Assembly: GCA_947442255.1 (NCBI GenBank)
Contig: CANEVO010000004.1
Location: 50,471 to 114,470, forward strand
Direction: 5' to 3'
Source: Opitutia bacterium
Lineage (GTDB): Bacteria > Verrucomicrobiota > Verrucomicrobiae > Opitutales > Opitutaceae
Length of the DNA: 64,000 nucleotides
Within the stretch, counting starts at the first letter, position 1. Each line of letters begins with the position of its first letter. The translations under genes and the position numbers were made by a program. Below the pieces are notes generated by a model that had not been told where the DNA came from, made no database searches, and saw only the letters and a list, made by a program, of their open reading frames with translations. Below are positions 17,778 through 26,676 of this stretch, in pieces.

Positions 17778-18407
17778 CTACCGGGGCGGCGAGCCGTCCG
17801 GCAACGAGTTCCGGTACAGCGAGTCGTCCCGATAGTAGTCAAAAACTGGGCCGCCTTTGATGTGACTTTCCGAATAGCCCACGCTGATCGCATAACGGCC
17901 ATCGGGATCGTCGAGGTGGAGCATGACCGAACCGGTTCGCTCGCTATAGCCGCCGCTACCCCAGCCGAAGCTCAGCGAATAGGTTCCGTGAATCTTCCGC
18001 TCGGATTTCGTTTCGGTCGGATTGATCGGCCGCAGCCGTGGCGGGGAAAGGGGGGCGAGCAACGTGCGGGCCAGCACGGCGGCCGCGTGTTGATCGACGA
18101 GTTGGTCGAGGCGGGTAACTTCGGCTGAAGTCAGCAGGCCGAGGCCGGCGTTGCGGCGTTCGTCTAACGTCAGTTTTCCAGAAAAATTCTGTGCGGTGCC
18201 CTCGGCTTTGGGATTCAGGCGTCCGGCGACATCCCGGCGGACGAGCGCATCAAGGACCGCCACCTGGTCCGAGGAGAAAAGGCTCACTCCGATTTCGGTC
18301 CGTTCGGCCACCGTGAGGGCTTGGGAAAACCGGCCGCCGGTCTCTGCCGCCTGGGTCAAACCGAGGCCCAGCACGCAGGCAAGCAGCAGCGGGATCCGGG
18401 CTTTCAT
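17778..18407 (-). CDS. secreted protein with two helical repeats and a beta-rich C-terminus
   Basis: A 209-residue protein with a clear signal peptide (MKARIPLLLACVLGLGLTQAAE). Two related blocks of about 38 residues follow. The first starts SQALTVAERTEIGVSLFSSD and the second SGKLTLDERRNAGLGLLTS; both end with V-x-x-LD-x-LV. The C-terminal part (about 135-205) is rich in Gly, Ser and aromatic residues (GTYSLSFGWGSGGYSERTGS, then YAISVGYSES) and looks like beta sheet. No known family is recognised. The neighbouring lipA shares no obvious role. It is probably periplasmic. Confidence 0.72.
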   Translation of the reverse strand: MKARIPLLLACVLGLGLTQAAETGGRFSQALTVAERTEIGVSLFSSDQVAVLDALVRRDVAGRLNPKAEGTAQNFSGKLTLDERRNAGLGLLTSAEVTRLDQLVDQHAAAVLARTLLAPLSPPRLRPINPTETKSERKIHGTYSLSFGWGSGGYSERTGSVMLHLDDPDGRYAISVGYSESHIKGGPVFDYYRDDSLYRNSLPDGSPPR

Positions 18408-18569
18408 GCAGGCTGAGATTGGCGCACGGGGACGGGAGACTCACGCCAATTCGTGAGGGTTCCCCTTTTCGGCGGTCGAAATGTTAGCGGCAATTTTTCC
18501 ACGCACTTTGGTTCTCGCCCCGGTCCCGCCGTCCACCTACCACGAACGCGCTTTCCCTTCTCGTTACCC

Positions 18570-20828
18570 ATGCTGCCTTTTGCCGTTACGATTTTCACCG
18601 GGGCGTTTTTGCTGTTTCAAGTTCAACCCCTGATCGGAAAATACATCCTGCCCTGGTTCGGGGGCGGACCTGGAGTTTGGACGGCCTGCCTGCTCTTTTT
18701 TCAGACGCTCCTGCTGGGCGGCTATGCGTATGCGCATTTTTCCACAACCTGCCTGAAGCCGCGTGCCCAGGCCGTGCTGCACATGGTCCTGCTGGCGTTG
18801 TCGCTGGCCCTGCTGCCGATCACGCCGGGCGATGGCTGGAAGGAGCACATCGCCGGGCCGCCCGTCTGGCATATCGTCATGCTGCTTTCCGCGACGATCG
18901 GGTTGCCCTATTTTGTGCTGTCGTCGACCGGTCCGCTGATGCAGCGCTGGTTTAGCGAGACCAATCCCGGGGTGTCCCCGTACCGGCTATACGCTCTTTC
19001 CAACATCGGATCATTGCTCGCGCTCCTCAGTTATCCGTTCTTCTTCGAGGTGAAATTCACCCGGCGAGAGCAGGCCGCATGCTGGTCGGGCGGGTTGATC
19101 GTCTTTGTGCTGTTTTGCGGCTATTGTGCCTGGAAGGTCTGGCGTCGCGGCAATCCCACCCCCGGCGGGACGGCCGAAGGAGATGGGGCGACCGGGGCGG
19201 AACTGGCTCCGGCCACAAGCTGGCCGGATCGGTGGCTCTGGCTGGGGTTGCCGGCGATCGCGTCCATCCTGCTGCTCGCGACGAGCAACAAGCTCTGCCA
19301 AGAGGTCGCGGTCATCCCGTTTCTTTGGGTGCTGCCACTCAGCCTTTATTTGCTGAGTTTCATCATTTGTTTCGATCATGCCCGTTGGTACCTGCGCAGT
19401 TTGTGGGTGGGGCTGTTGGTCGTGGGTACGGCCTTTGTCAGCCTGCTCCTCGCGGTCGGCAATGATGCGTCGATGCCGTATCAAATTGTCGGCTATAGTG
19501 TGACTCTGTTCGCCGCGTGCATGGTTTGCCACGGCGAATTATTTCGCCTGAAGCCGCCTCCCTTTCAGCTCACGGCCTACTATCTTTTCATCTCAGCGGG
19601 CGGGGCCCTCGGCGGCTTCCTGGTGGCGGTGGTCGCTCCTGCGGTCTTGAACGACTACCGCGAACTCCAGGCCGGCTTGTGGATGTTGAGCTACGTGCTG
19701 GGCGTTTTGTGCCTGCGCCGGCAGAGCCGCGGCCTGGCGCTGGGCGTAGGCGTCGGTGCCATGGTGGCGACGATTGCGGTGCCCGTGCTCCGGTCGCGCT
19801 TCAGCGACGGGCTCGGGATCGGCGAGGAGTTGCTCACGTTCTATGGCGACCACGGCTTGTATATCTCGTCCGGCCTGATCGTTTTCGTGCTTTGCACGAT
19901 TGATTTGCGACGGCATCGCGTGCTGCCGGAATGGCAGCCGCGCATGGCGGGCTTCGTGATGGCCATGTCGTTCGTGCTCGGGGCGATTTTTTTCCTCCAG
20001 TCGCGCAACCGCGGCGACGTGCCGGTCTTGAGCGCATCCCGCAATTTTTACGGCACCCTGAAGGTCTACGACTATTCGGCGGACGATCCGGAGCGGCACT
20101 ACCACTTGCTGCTGCACGGGGCGACCACCCATGGATTGCAGTTTGTCTCCGAGGAACGCGCGATGTGGCACACCACCTACTATGGCAAAACCAGCGGGGT
20201 GGGTCGCGCGCTCGGCCTGCTGCCCGAAGGGAACCGGCGCATCGGGCTGGTGGGACTCGGCACGGGCACGCTCGCTTCCTATGGAACCCCCGGCGACTAC
20301 TTGCGCATCTACGAGATCAACCCTGCGGTGGAGGAGTTGGCCCGCAGCCGCTTCACGTATTTGCAGCGTTGTCCAGCGAAGGTCGACGTGGTGATGGGCG
20401 ACGCGCGGCTGAGCATGGAGCGGGAACTCGCGAGCGGACAACCGCAGCGGCTCGATCTGCTCGCACTCGATGCTTTCAGCAGCGACGCCATTCCCGTGCA
20501 TTTACTAACCCGGGAGGCGTTCGAAATCTATCTCCGGCAGCTCAAGCCCGAAGGGGTGATCGCCGTGCATGTGTCGAACCGATACCTGAACCTGACGCCC
20601 GTCGTGGAAGACCTCGCGGCGCATTTCGGGTTGGAAATTGCAACGATCCCCGATGACGACGCGGACGAGTGGTGGGTCTATCGGACGACGTGGATTTTGC
20701 TTTCGAAAAACAAGGCGCTGCTGGCGAGCGATGAAATCCGCGATGTAGCCGAGGCGGCAGGCGAAGAGAAAGTGGCGCGTGTGCTCTGGACCGACGACCA
20801 CGCAAGCCTGTACGAGATTTTAAAGTGA
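18570..20828 (+). CDS. fused membrane transporter-like / spermidine synthase-like protein
   Basis: A 752-residue protein from the ATG at 18570, where the first membrane helix begins (MLPFAVTIFTGAFLLFQVQP). About 13 transmembrane helices fill residues 1-500. The C-terminal 240 residues resemble spermidine synthase: GLGTGTLASYG (SAM-binding), YEINPAVEELA with the acidic ribose ligand, VVMGDARLSME, and LLALDAFSSDAIPVHLLT. These fused proteins are common in environmental bacteria and their true substrate is unknown; polyamine synthesis is not proven. Transport with coupled aminopropyl transfer is a speculation. It is divergent from the secreted protein gene at 18407. Confidence 0.85.
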   Translation: MLPFAVTIFTGAFLLFQVQPLIGKYILPWFGGGPGVWTACLLFFQTLLLGGYAYAHFSTTCLKPRAQAVLHMVLLALSLALLPITPGDGWKEHIAGPPVWHIVMLLSATIGLPYFVLSSTGPLMQRWFSETNPGVSPYRLYALSNIGSLLALLSYPFFFEVKFTRREQAACWSGGLIVFVLFCGYCAWKVWRRGNPTPGGTAEGDGATGAELAPATSWPDRWLWLGLPAIASILLLATSNKLCQEVAVIPFLWVLPLSLYLLSFIICFDHARWYLRSLWVGLLVVGTAFVSLLLAVGNDASMPYQIVGYSVTLFAACMVCHGELFRLKPPPFQLTAYYLFISAGGALGGFLVAVVAPAVLNDYRELQAGLWMLSYVLGVLCLRRQSRGLALGVGVGAMVATIAVPVLRSRFSDGLGIGEELLTFYGDHGLYISSGLIVFVLCTIDLRRHRVLPEWQPRMAGFVMAMSFVLGAIFFLQSRNRGDVPVLSASRNFYGTLKVYDYSADDPERHYHLLLHGATTHGLQFVSEERAMWHTTYYGKTSGVGRALGLLPEGNRRIGLVGLGTGTLASYGTPGDYLRIYEINPAVEELARSRFTYLQRCPAKVDVVMGDARLSMERELASGQPQRLDLLALDAFSSDAIPVHLLTREAFEIYLRQLKPEGVIAVHVSNRYLNLTPVVEDLAAHFGLEIATIPDDDADEWWVYRTTWILLSKNKALLASDEIRDVAEAAGEEKVARVLWTDDHASLYEILK

Positions 20829-20936
20829 ATCGGACGACTCGCCCGCCGGTGGCGTCCAGTGAAATTTCACCGGGTGTGGCGGGGCGATTGCGGCGCGTGC
20901 CGATGGCGGGCGGATAGAGACAGATTGGGTTGGGCC

Positions 20937-22199
20937 TCAATCGGCCGTGCGGTTCGGGGTGGCCCAGAGGATCCGGGCGACGAACGTGGCGCCGGTTGCA
21001 TCCCGGGCCTTGGCATCCTTGGGAAATATGCCCTCCGAGACGGTGATCCACGATTCCGATTCGCTGATGCGCGCCGCGCCAAAATTGCCGAGGTCGGCAC
21101 CCCGCTCGGGAACAATGATCTTCTCCGTGGACCGGATGACCCGCAAACCGGCCGGATCCACACGGGCCATGAAAAGCGGAGCGCGATGGCGCGGGATATG
21201 GTCGTTGTTCGCCCCGCGGCGGGTGTACACGAGAAATAAATTGCCGCTGTGGGTGAGCCAGTGCTGCTGCGTGTTGTAGCTGCCCAACTCGCTGCCGTCG
21301 TCAAACAGCCAGGGGCGCGGCGAAGCGTAGTTCAGGCCATCGTCACTGGTGCTGACGTAACCCCGATCGTCGTTGCGCAACGTGAGGAAGTAGCGCCCGC
21401 CCGCGGTGGCCAGCGACGGCTCGTACAATCCGCGTTTTACGTTGAGACTCAGGATCGTTCCGTGCCGCCGATACGAGAGCGTGGTGCCGTCAAAATCGCA
21501 CTCGGCGACCGTCGTGCTGAACGGTTCGCGCGTGCCGCGGCCGATGTAAAGCGGCACCAGCAGCCGTCCGTCCGGTTTTACCAGCCACTGCGAACAACCG
21601 TTGCGGGCGAAATCGAATTGCGGGTCCGCCGGCAAATCCAAGACACGCCAGGGCGACCATACCTCGCGGACCGGATCGAAGACGGCATAGACGGTTTGGT
21701 GGGCCCGCTTGATATCCTCAAGTTGCCGGCCTTGCGGGCTGTAGCGCACTCGGCATCCGATCGCCAGCAGCCGGGAGGTTGCGGCATGCCAGCCCGGCGT
21801 TACGTCCGCCACGCTCACGGTCACGCCATCGTCCTGTTTTCGCCAATCCAATTGGGGCGGCAGCAACGGACCGGTCCATGCACCGGTCACGCCTTCGCGC
21901 GTCATGAAATGCAGGCCCGAATAATAGTCCGAAATGCGCAGATGTTTCTGCAGTGTCATCACGACCCTGCCACTCACCTGGCCGGAGCGCGGAACGAAGG
22001 CGACCCGGGGGTGGAACCAGATGAAATCGCCGCCGTTATGTTCGATCGCGGTTTCCAATTTGACGGTGTAGTCGGCCGTAGTGCCGGCGGCCCGGGAGTA
22101 ATTGGCCGCCCAAGCGAGCACGGCGGCGATCAGCGTCACGTAAATCGCCAAGCTTCGGAAGCCGCGAAACAACAATAGCACAGGGGCTTGAGCTTTCAT
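20937..22199 (-). CDS. exported sialidase-like (BNR/Asp-box) beta-propeller protein
   Basis: A 420-residue protein from the ATG at 22199. It begins with a signal or anchor segment (residues about 10-32, ending WAANYSRA). The body looks like a six-bladed propeller of the sialidase superfamily: repeated blade motifs, an Asp-box-like YVSTSDDGLNYASP near residue 300, an EPSLATAGGRYFLTLRND block and YTRRGANNDHIP. Glutamate and arginine residues of the catalytic site cannot be assigned with confidence, so it may be another glycoside-binding propeller. It is divergent from the ceramidase-like gene across 233 bases. Confidence 0.65.
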   Translation of the reverse strand: MKAQAPVLLLFRGFRSLAIYVTLIAAVLAWAANYSRAAGTTADYTVKLETAIEHNGGDFIWFHPRVAFVPRSGQVSGRVVMTLQKHLRISDYYSGLHFMTREGVTGAWTGPLLPPQLDWRKQDDGVTVSVADVTPGWHAATSRLLAIGCRVRYSPQGRQLEDIKRAHQTVYAVFDPVREVWSPWRVLDLPADPQFDFARNGCSQWLVKPDGRLLVPLYIGRGTREPFSTTVAECDFDGTTLSYRRHGTILSLNVKRGLYEPSLATAGGRYFLTLRNDDRGYVSTSDDGLNYASPRPWLFDDGSELGSYNTQQHWLTHSGNLFLVYTRRGANNDHIPRHRAPLFMARVDPAGLRVIRSTEKIIVPERGADLGNFGAARISESESWITVSEGIFPKDAKARDATGATFVARILWATPNRTAD

Positions 22200-22432
22200 G
22201 TTACGATTTCCTGAACTGGCGGCGAAATTATGCACGCCCAATTCGGCCGTCGTAGTTGCCAACCGTGCGGGTAACTCAGGGGCGTGAGGGGAATGACTGC
22301 AAGAGGGCGGCGAAGCGTCTGACGGTCGCTTGACGCGGAGGGTGGTCGTCCTTCGATTTGTCGGCCTTGTCGTCCGGCATGACGGACGACTTTCCCTCTC
22401 TCCATTTACCACCACTCCAGCCACCCCTGCCC

Positions 22433-23830
22433 ATGAGCCCGATCAAACGAAGAGATTTTCTGAGGCGTTCGATGGCCGCGGGAGCTGCCTCACTGGCGCC
22501 GGTTGCGCTGGGTGCGGCGACACCACGCCAAGTCTTCAAGGGAAGCAGCCTTCACATCGCGACGTTCCGCTTCGATGTGACTCCACCGAAAGGGCATTCG
22601 CTGTGCGGCGGCTGGATCAAGCCGGTGGTCGACTACGACGATCCCCTTGAGGCGATCGGCTACGTGCTGCTCGGAGCCGGGCAGCCCGTCGTGTTTTGCG
22701 TGGTCGACTGGGCCGGGATCCTGAACGAAGCCCATGTGAAGTGGCGGTCCGTGCTGGCCGAGGCGGCCGGCACGACGCCGGAGCGCGTGGCGTTGCATTG
22801 CGTCCATCAGCACAACACTCCCTTGGTTTGTTTCGATGCGGAGCGCCGGTTGGCGAAACAGGGCGATCTGCCGCGTTCGTTTGAAATGGATTTTCAGCGC
22901 ACCTGCCTGGATCGGGCGCGCACCACCGTAAGCGCGGCCGTGAAAAAGGCGCGTCCGGCTACTCATGTGGCGTTTGGATCCGGAGTGGTGGAGAAAGTGG
23001 CGGGCAACCGTCGGATGGCGCGCGACGCGCGCGGACATGTAACAGCGATGCGCGGCAGTGCGTGCAAGGACCCCGCGCTCGTGGCGATGCCGGAGGGCCC
23101 GATCGATCCCAACCTCCGTACGATCGCGTTTTATGACCGGGGCACGAAGGTCGTCGCCTGTCATTTCTACGCCACGCATCCGATGAGTTATTACGGAGAC
23201 GGCCGGGTGAGCAGCGATTTTTGCGGGCTGGCACGGCGGCGGCGGCAGGCGGACGAACCCGGTTGCACGCATCTGTATTTCACGGGTTGCGCCGGGAATA
23301 TCGCCGCTGGCAAATACAACGACGGCAGCCCGGCGGCCCGGGTGGAACTGACGCGCCGTATGTATGAGGGTATCGTGGCCTCCGAGGCACGGCTGCGTCC
23401 GGAGCCGTTGGACACGATCGAATGGCGGGTCGAGGAACTGCATCCGGTGCCGAATCCCGCCCTCGGGATCGGGGCGCTTGAAGAGCTGATGATGAAGCGA
23501 AGGGATGCGCTCGCGCTGCGGATGAGACCCGCCTTCAAACTGGCGTGGATCGCCCGATGCGAACGCCGGGTGCCGTTGGTCCTCGGCGCCCTGCATATGA
23601 ATGATATCAGTTCGCTCTATTTGCCGTCGGAGCCGTTCATCGAATATCAGTTGCGTGCTCAAAAAATGACCGGACGATTTCTCGCGGTGGCGGCCTACGG
23701 CGACAACGGTGCGTGGTATTTGCCAACGAAGGTGGAATATCCCTCCGGCGGTTATGAGGTCGATTTCGCATTTTGTAGCGATGCTACGGATGATCTCCTA
23801 ATGGGCGCCATGCGAAGTCTGCTGGCTTAA
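22433..23830 (+). CDS. Tat-exported neutral/alkaline ceramidase-like hydrolase
   Basis: A 465-residue protein from the ATG at 22433. The N-terminus carries a twin-arginine signal (KRRDFLRRSMAAGAASLAPV). The mature part has blocks seen in neutral ceramidase-like proteins of environmental bacteria: FRFDVTPPKGHSLCGGW, VALHCVHQHNT with paired His, YATHPMSYYGDG with another His, and HLYFTGCAGNIAAGKYND. These would bind zinc in a ceramidase. Related proteins without proven ceramidase activity are abundant in Planctomycetes and Verrucomicrobia, often in glycan-degradation regions, so the substrate is open. The divergent propeller gene could be functionally linked. Confidence 0.7.
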   Translation: MSPIKRRDFLRRSMAAGAASLAPVALGAATPRQVFKGSSLHIATFRFDVTPPKGHSLCGGWIKPVVDYDDPLEAIGYVLLGAGQPVVFCVVDWAGILNEAHVKWRSVLAEAAGTTPERVALHCVHQHNTPLVCFDAERRLAKQGDLPRSFEMDFQRTCLDRARTTVSAAVKKARPATHVAFGSGVVEKVAGNRRMARDARGHVTAMRGSACKDPALVAMPEGPIDPNLRTIAFYDRGTKVVACHFYATHPMSYYGDGRVSSDFCGLARRRRQADEPGCTHLYFTGCAGNIAAGKYNDGSPAARVELTRRMYEGIVASEARLRPEPLDTIEWRVEELHPVPNPALGIGALEELMMKRRDALALRMRPAFKLAWIARCERRVPLVLGALHMNDISSLYLPSEPFIEYQLRAQKMTGRFLAVAAYGDNGAWYLPTKVEYPSGGYEVDFAFCSDATDDLLMGAMRSLLA

Positions 23831-23870
23831 AGCGGCCGGCAAATGCCGGGCCATCGGGATCCCGCTGGAT

Positions 23871-24056
23871 CTATTTTTGGCGGCGCAGCGCCAGGAAGAT
23901 CAGCGTGGCCCCAACGCCGAGGAGCCCCAAATAGGTTGCCACAATTTCCAAGCGCCTGAACCCGAACGATTGCTCCTCGGCTGCGTCGATCAGCTGAAAG
24001 GCGGCGACGATGTTGACGAGGGCGGAAACGACAAAGGTTGCGCCGCCGCCCAGCAA
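23871..24056 (-). CDS. small two-helix membrane protein
   Basis: About 61 residues with two hydrophobic segments (GGATFVVSALVNIVAAFQL and IVATYLGLLGVGATLIFLAL) and a basic end (RRQK). The start is uncertain: the frame shows no ATG, the TTG at 24056 is the best candidate, and the open frame continues upstream to the downstream end of the 24115 gene. Hydrophobicity pattern and codon use suggest a real gene, perhaps coupled to the TIM-barrel gene upstream on the same strand. No family is recognised. Confidence 0.42.
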   Translation of the reverse strand: MLGGGATFVVSALVNIVAAFQLIDAAEEQSFGFRRLEIVATYLGLLGVGATLIFLALRRQK

Positions 24057-24114
24057 AATGAAACGCAGGGCCTTCGTGGCAAAGGGCGGGGCGAAGGCCT
24101 TCCCACGGGTGTGA

Positions 24115-25011
24115 TCACACCGTACAGAGTTTCACGGCCTCGCGCAGCGAGGTGAGGGGATCGCGTGTCGGCAGGAATTCCTGGGCCACAAAGCCCTTGA
24201 AGCCGGTCGCCTTGATGGCGCGGGCGATCGCGGGGTAGTAAAGCTCCTGGGTTTCGTCAATCTCGTGCCGCCCGGGATTGCCACCGGTGTGGTAGTGACC
24301 GAAATAGCGATGGTGTTGCTGGATGGTACGAATCACGTCCCCTTCCATGATTTGCATGTGGTAGATGTCATAGAGGAGCTTGAATCGCTCCGAGCCGACC
24401 CGCTCGCAGAGTTCCACCCCCCACGCCGTGCGGTCGCACATGTAGTCCTTGTGGTTCACCTTGGAGTTGAGCAGTTCCATGCAAACGGTCACGCCGCGCT
24501 TTTCTGCCTCGCCGACAATCTGCTTCAGCCCGACCGCACAATTTTCGAGGCCCTGTTCGTCGGCCATGCCTTTACGGTTTCCAGAAAAAACGATCACGTT
24601 CGGCAAGCCCGCGTCGGAGCATTCCCGGATGCGCTCGATCATCGACGGCACCATCGCCGCATGGTTTTCGAGCCGGTTGAACCCGTTGGGTATGGTGGTG
24701 GTGCCGTTGGCCATTGCACAGGTGAGTCCGTGCTTTTTCACTGTCGGCCAGTCCTTCGGATCGAGGAGTTCGACTGACTGAAGGCCGATGTCACGCGCGG
24801 CGCGGGCAAAGTCTTCAAGGGGGATTTTGCCATAACACCATTTGCAGACCGAATGGAGAAAGGCGGCTGCGCCGGCCTGAATCGCGGAGTTGGCCCGTGC
24901 GCCCGGGGCCGAGGTGTTTTCACCAGCGCCCTGCGAACGGGACAGCGTGGTGACGGCGGCGGCGGCAGCGAGGGAACGAAGGGCGGTGCGACGGGAGATC
25001 AGGGTTTTCAT
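24115..25011 (-). CDS. Tat-exported hydroxypyruvate isomerase-like TIM-barrel protein
   Basis: A 298-residue protein of the xylose isomerase-like superfamily. The ATG at 25011 begins a Tat-type signal (SRRTALRSLAAAAAVTT). The barrel resembles hydroxypyruvate isomerase: CKWCYGKIPLEDFARAARDI, GLQSVELLDPKDW, VCMELLNSKVNHKDY with the first metal Glu, YDIYHMQIMEGD with Asp and His, FGHYHTGGNPGRHEID and the last Glu in VAQEFLPTRD. All four metal ligands are visible. Export of this enzyme class is common in Verrucomicrobia and Planctomycetes, but the substrate there is unknown. It is divergent from the superoxide dismutase gene (130 bases). Confidence 0.82.
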   Translation of the reverse strand: MKTLISRRTALRSLAAAAAVTTLSRSQGAGENTSAPGARANSAIQAGAAAFLHSVCKWCYGKIPLEDFARAARDIGLQSVELLDPKDWPTVKKHGLTCAMANGTTTIPNGFNRLENHAAMVPSMIERIRECSDAGLPNVIVFSGNRKGMADEQGLENCAVGLKQIVGEAEKRGVTVCMELLNSKVNHKDYMCDRTAWGVELCERVGSERFKLLYDIYHMQIMEGDVIRTIQQHHRYFGHYHTGGNPGRHEIDETQELYYPAIARAIKATGFKGFVAQEFLPTRDPLTSLREAVKLCTV

Positions 25012-25141
25012 GGGGCGGCTGGACGTTCGCGGCCGCTCGAAATTTTGGCAAGCGTGGCTTCGGTGGATGCCCCGATCGCGCTGCAGCGGGCATCGAGAAC
25101 CATCGCTTGCGCAGCGGACTGACGCGGCTAGGATGGGGTAA

Positions 25142-25885
25142 ATGAACCCAAACGATGTCCTTACCCGCCGCGGAGCTTTGAAGACCCTTGGCGGCGGTGC
25201 CGCCCTGATTGGCTTGGGTGGGTTCGCCGTTGATGCCTGCGCGGCCGGGCAGGCGGCGGTCACACCCCAGCCGTTCGAACTGCCGAAGCTGGGCTTTGCC
25301 CACGACGCCCTCGAACCGCACATCGACGCGCGCACGATGGAAATCCATCACACCAAGCATCACCAAGCGTACATCACGAATGCGACCAAAGCGCTCGCTG
25401 ACCATCCCCAGCTAAAAAAACTCTCGGCGGAGGAAATTGTGAAGAATCTCGGCGCCATACCGGAAGCCGTTCGCGGCACCCTGCGCAATAATGTGGGCGG
25501 CCACGTGAACCATTCGTTTTTCTGGAAAATCCTTTCGCCCCGCGCCAGCGCCGGGCCCACCGGCGAGCTGGCCCGGGCGATTTCCCGGACATTTGGCTCC
25601 CTCGACGGGTTCAAGGCCCAGTTCAACGATGCCGCGGTTAAGCGTTTCGGCAGTGGCTGGGCCTGGCTCGTAAGCCGGCCCGGTGGAGTGCTGGCGGTCG
25701 TTTCCACGGCGAATCAGGATTCGCCGCTCAGCGACGGCGCAATTCCGATCCTTGGCGTCGATGTCTGGGAGCACGCGTATTATCTCCATTATCAAAACCG
25801 TCGGGCCGACTATCTGACGGCGTACTGGAACGTCGTGGATTGGTCAGAGGCGGCGGCGAATCACGCGTCCGCGCTCAAGGTTTGA
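25142..25885 (+). CDS. sodA: exported Fe/Mn superoxide dismutase
   Basis: A 247-residue enzyme with a Tat-like signal ([20 protein letters not shown]) that is absent from cytoplasmic homologues. Metal ligands are visible: the His in [11 protein letters not shown] (H69), the His in [13 protein letters not shown], and Asp and His in [19 protein letters not shown]. It converts superoxide to oxygen and hydrogen peroxide, here probably in the periplasm. Sequence does not let me separate iron from manganese use with confidence. It converges on the damaged Fur-family regulator gene at 26065 with 179 bases between them that show no gene. Confidence 0.92.
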   Translation: MNPNDVLTRRGALKTLGGGAALIGLGGFAVDACAAGQAAVTPQPFELPKLGFAHDALEPHIDARTMEIHHTKHHQAYITNATKALADHPQLKKLSAEEIVKNLGAIPEAVRGTLRNNVGGHVNHSFFWKILSPRASAGPTGELARAISRTFGSLDGFKAQFNDAAVKRFGSGWAWLVSRPGGVLAVVSTANQDSPLSDGAIPILGVDVWEHAYYLHYQNRRADYLTAYWNVVDWSEAAANHASALKV

Positions 25886-26064
25886 TTCACGCCCGGCCGT
25901 CCGGCGTGGCGTTGGAACTCCAAGGCGTCCCGCGATAGCGGCGTGGGCTGTTCGCTCGTTCGGCCTGGCGGCGTCTTTTCTGCGACCGGACCTAACGTGG
26001 CGAGCTCGGAGGAGGGCAGAGGTCTCCGCGCTCGTCGCAGGTTGCGCGCGTGCCGCGTTCGCGT

Positions 26065-26585
26065 TTAGCGGGGCTTGGTGACGGGCGTGCCGCCACGATG
26101 AGGGCCGGGAGCCACGCCAAAAAATCCCACGATATGGCCGACTTCGGAAAACCCGTGCGTGCGAAGCTTCTCTTCCACGGCCTCGATGGTAAGCCGCAGT
26201 TCGTCGGCGAGTCTCGTATCGAGCTCGATGACCTGATTGGTGCTCTTGCAAACGACGTGATAGCGGGTCGGCTGGCCCAGATTGATTTCGTTCAACGTGG
26301 TCCCGTTGTGAAAAAAGGCCCGTCGCACGAGTCCGATCTCATCGAAGGCCGCCATGCAGCGGTAGACGGTGACGAGATCGCAATTCTTGGCCCCCACGTC
26401 CTCGTGGATCTGTTCGATGCTCGAAGGCTTCACCTGTTTGCTCAAGGCCGCAAGAATGGCCAGCCGCGGCTGCGTGATCCCGCAGATTTCAGCTTTGCCG
26501 TCACGATTTCGATGGGAGACAGAGACGGGCGCCCGGCGGCGGCATGGCCGGTGAGCGGATGATCCGTTTGCGTGGACGAGATCAT
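26065..26585 (-). pseudogene. Fur-family regulator, frameshifted near the N-terminus
   Basis: The C-terminal 125 residues are a Fur/PerR-type regulator: SSIEQIHEDVGAKNCDLVTV, then YRCMAAFDEIGLVRR (DNA-recognition region), YHVVCKSTNQVIEL and a dimerisation segment. The expected N-terminus lies in another frame starting at ATG 26585 (PLSPIEIVTAKLKSAG of that frame), and the two join only if the frame changes near 26475-26485, giving ...KSAG/ITQPRLAILAAL. The usual GLRIT is shortened there, so a deletion of about seven bases is as likely as a single-base error. The second Cys of the CxxC metal site is missing too. Without the first part the winged helix is incomplete, so the gene may be inactive. 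A TTG at 26445 could start a truncated product. Confidence 0.7.
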
Positions 26586-26676
26586 TTTTGGAGCAACTGA
26601 TGGCTCGGCGTGGAATTTCGAGCGAATAGTCGCCTGGCGGCCGGACTCAAGAAACGTTCTCCTCCGACGGGATTGC

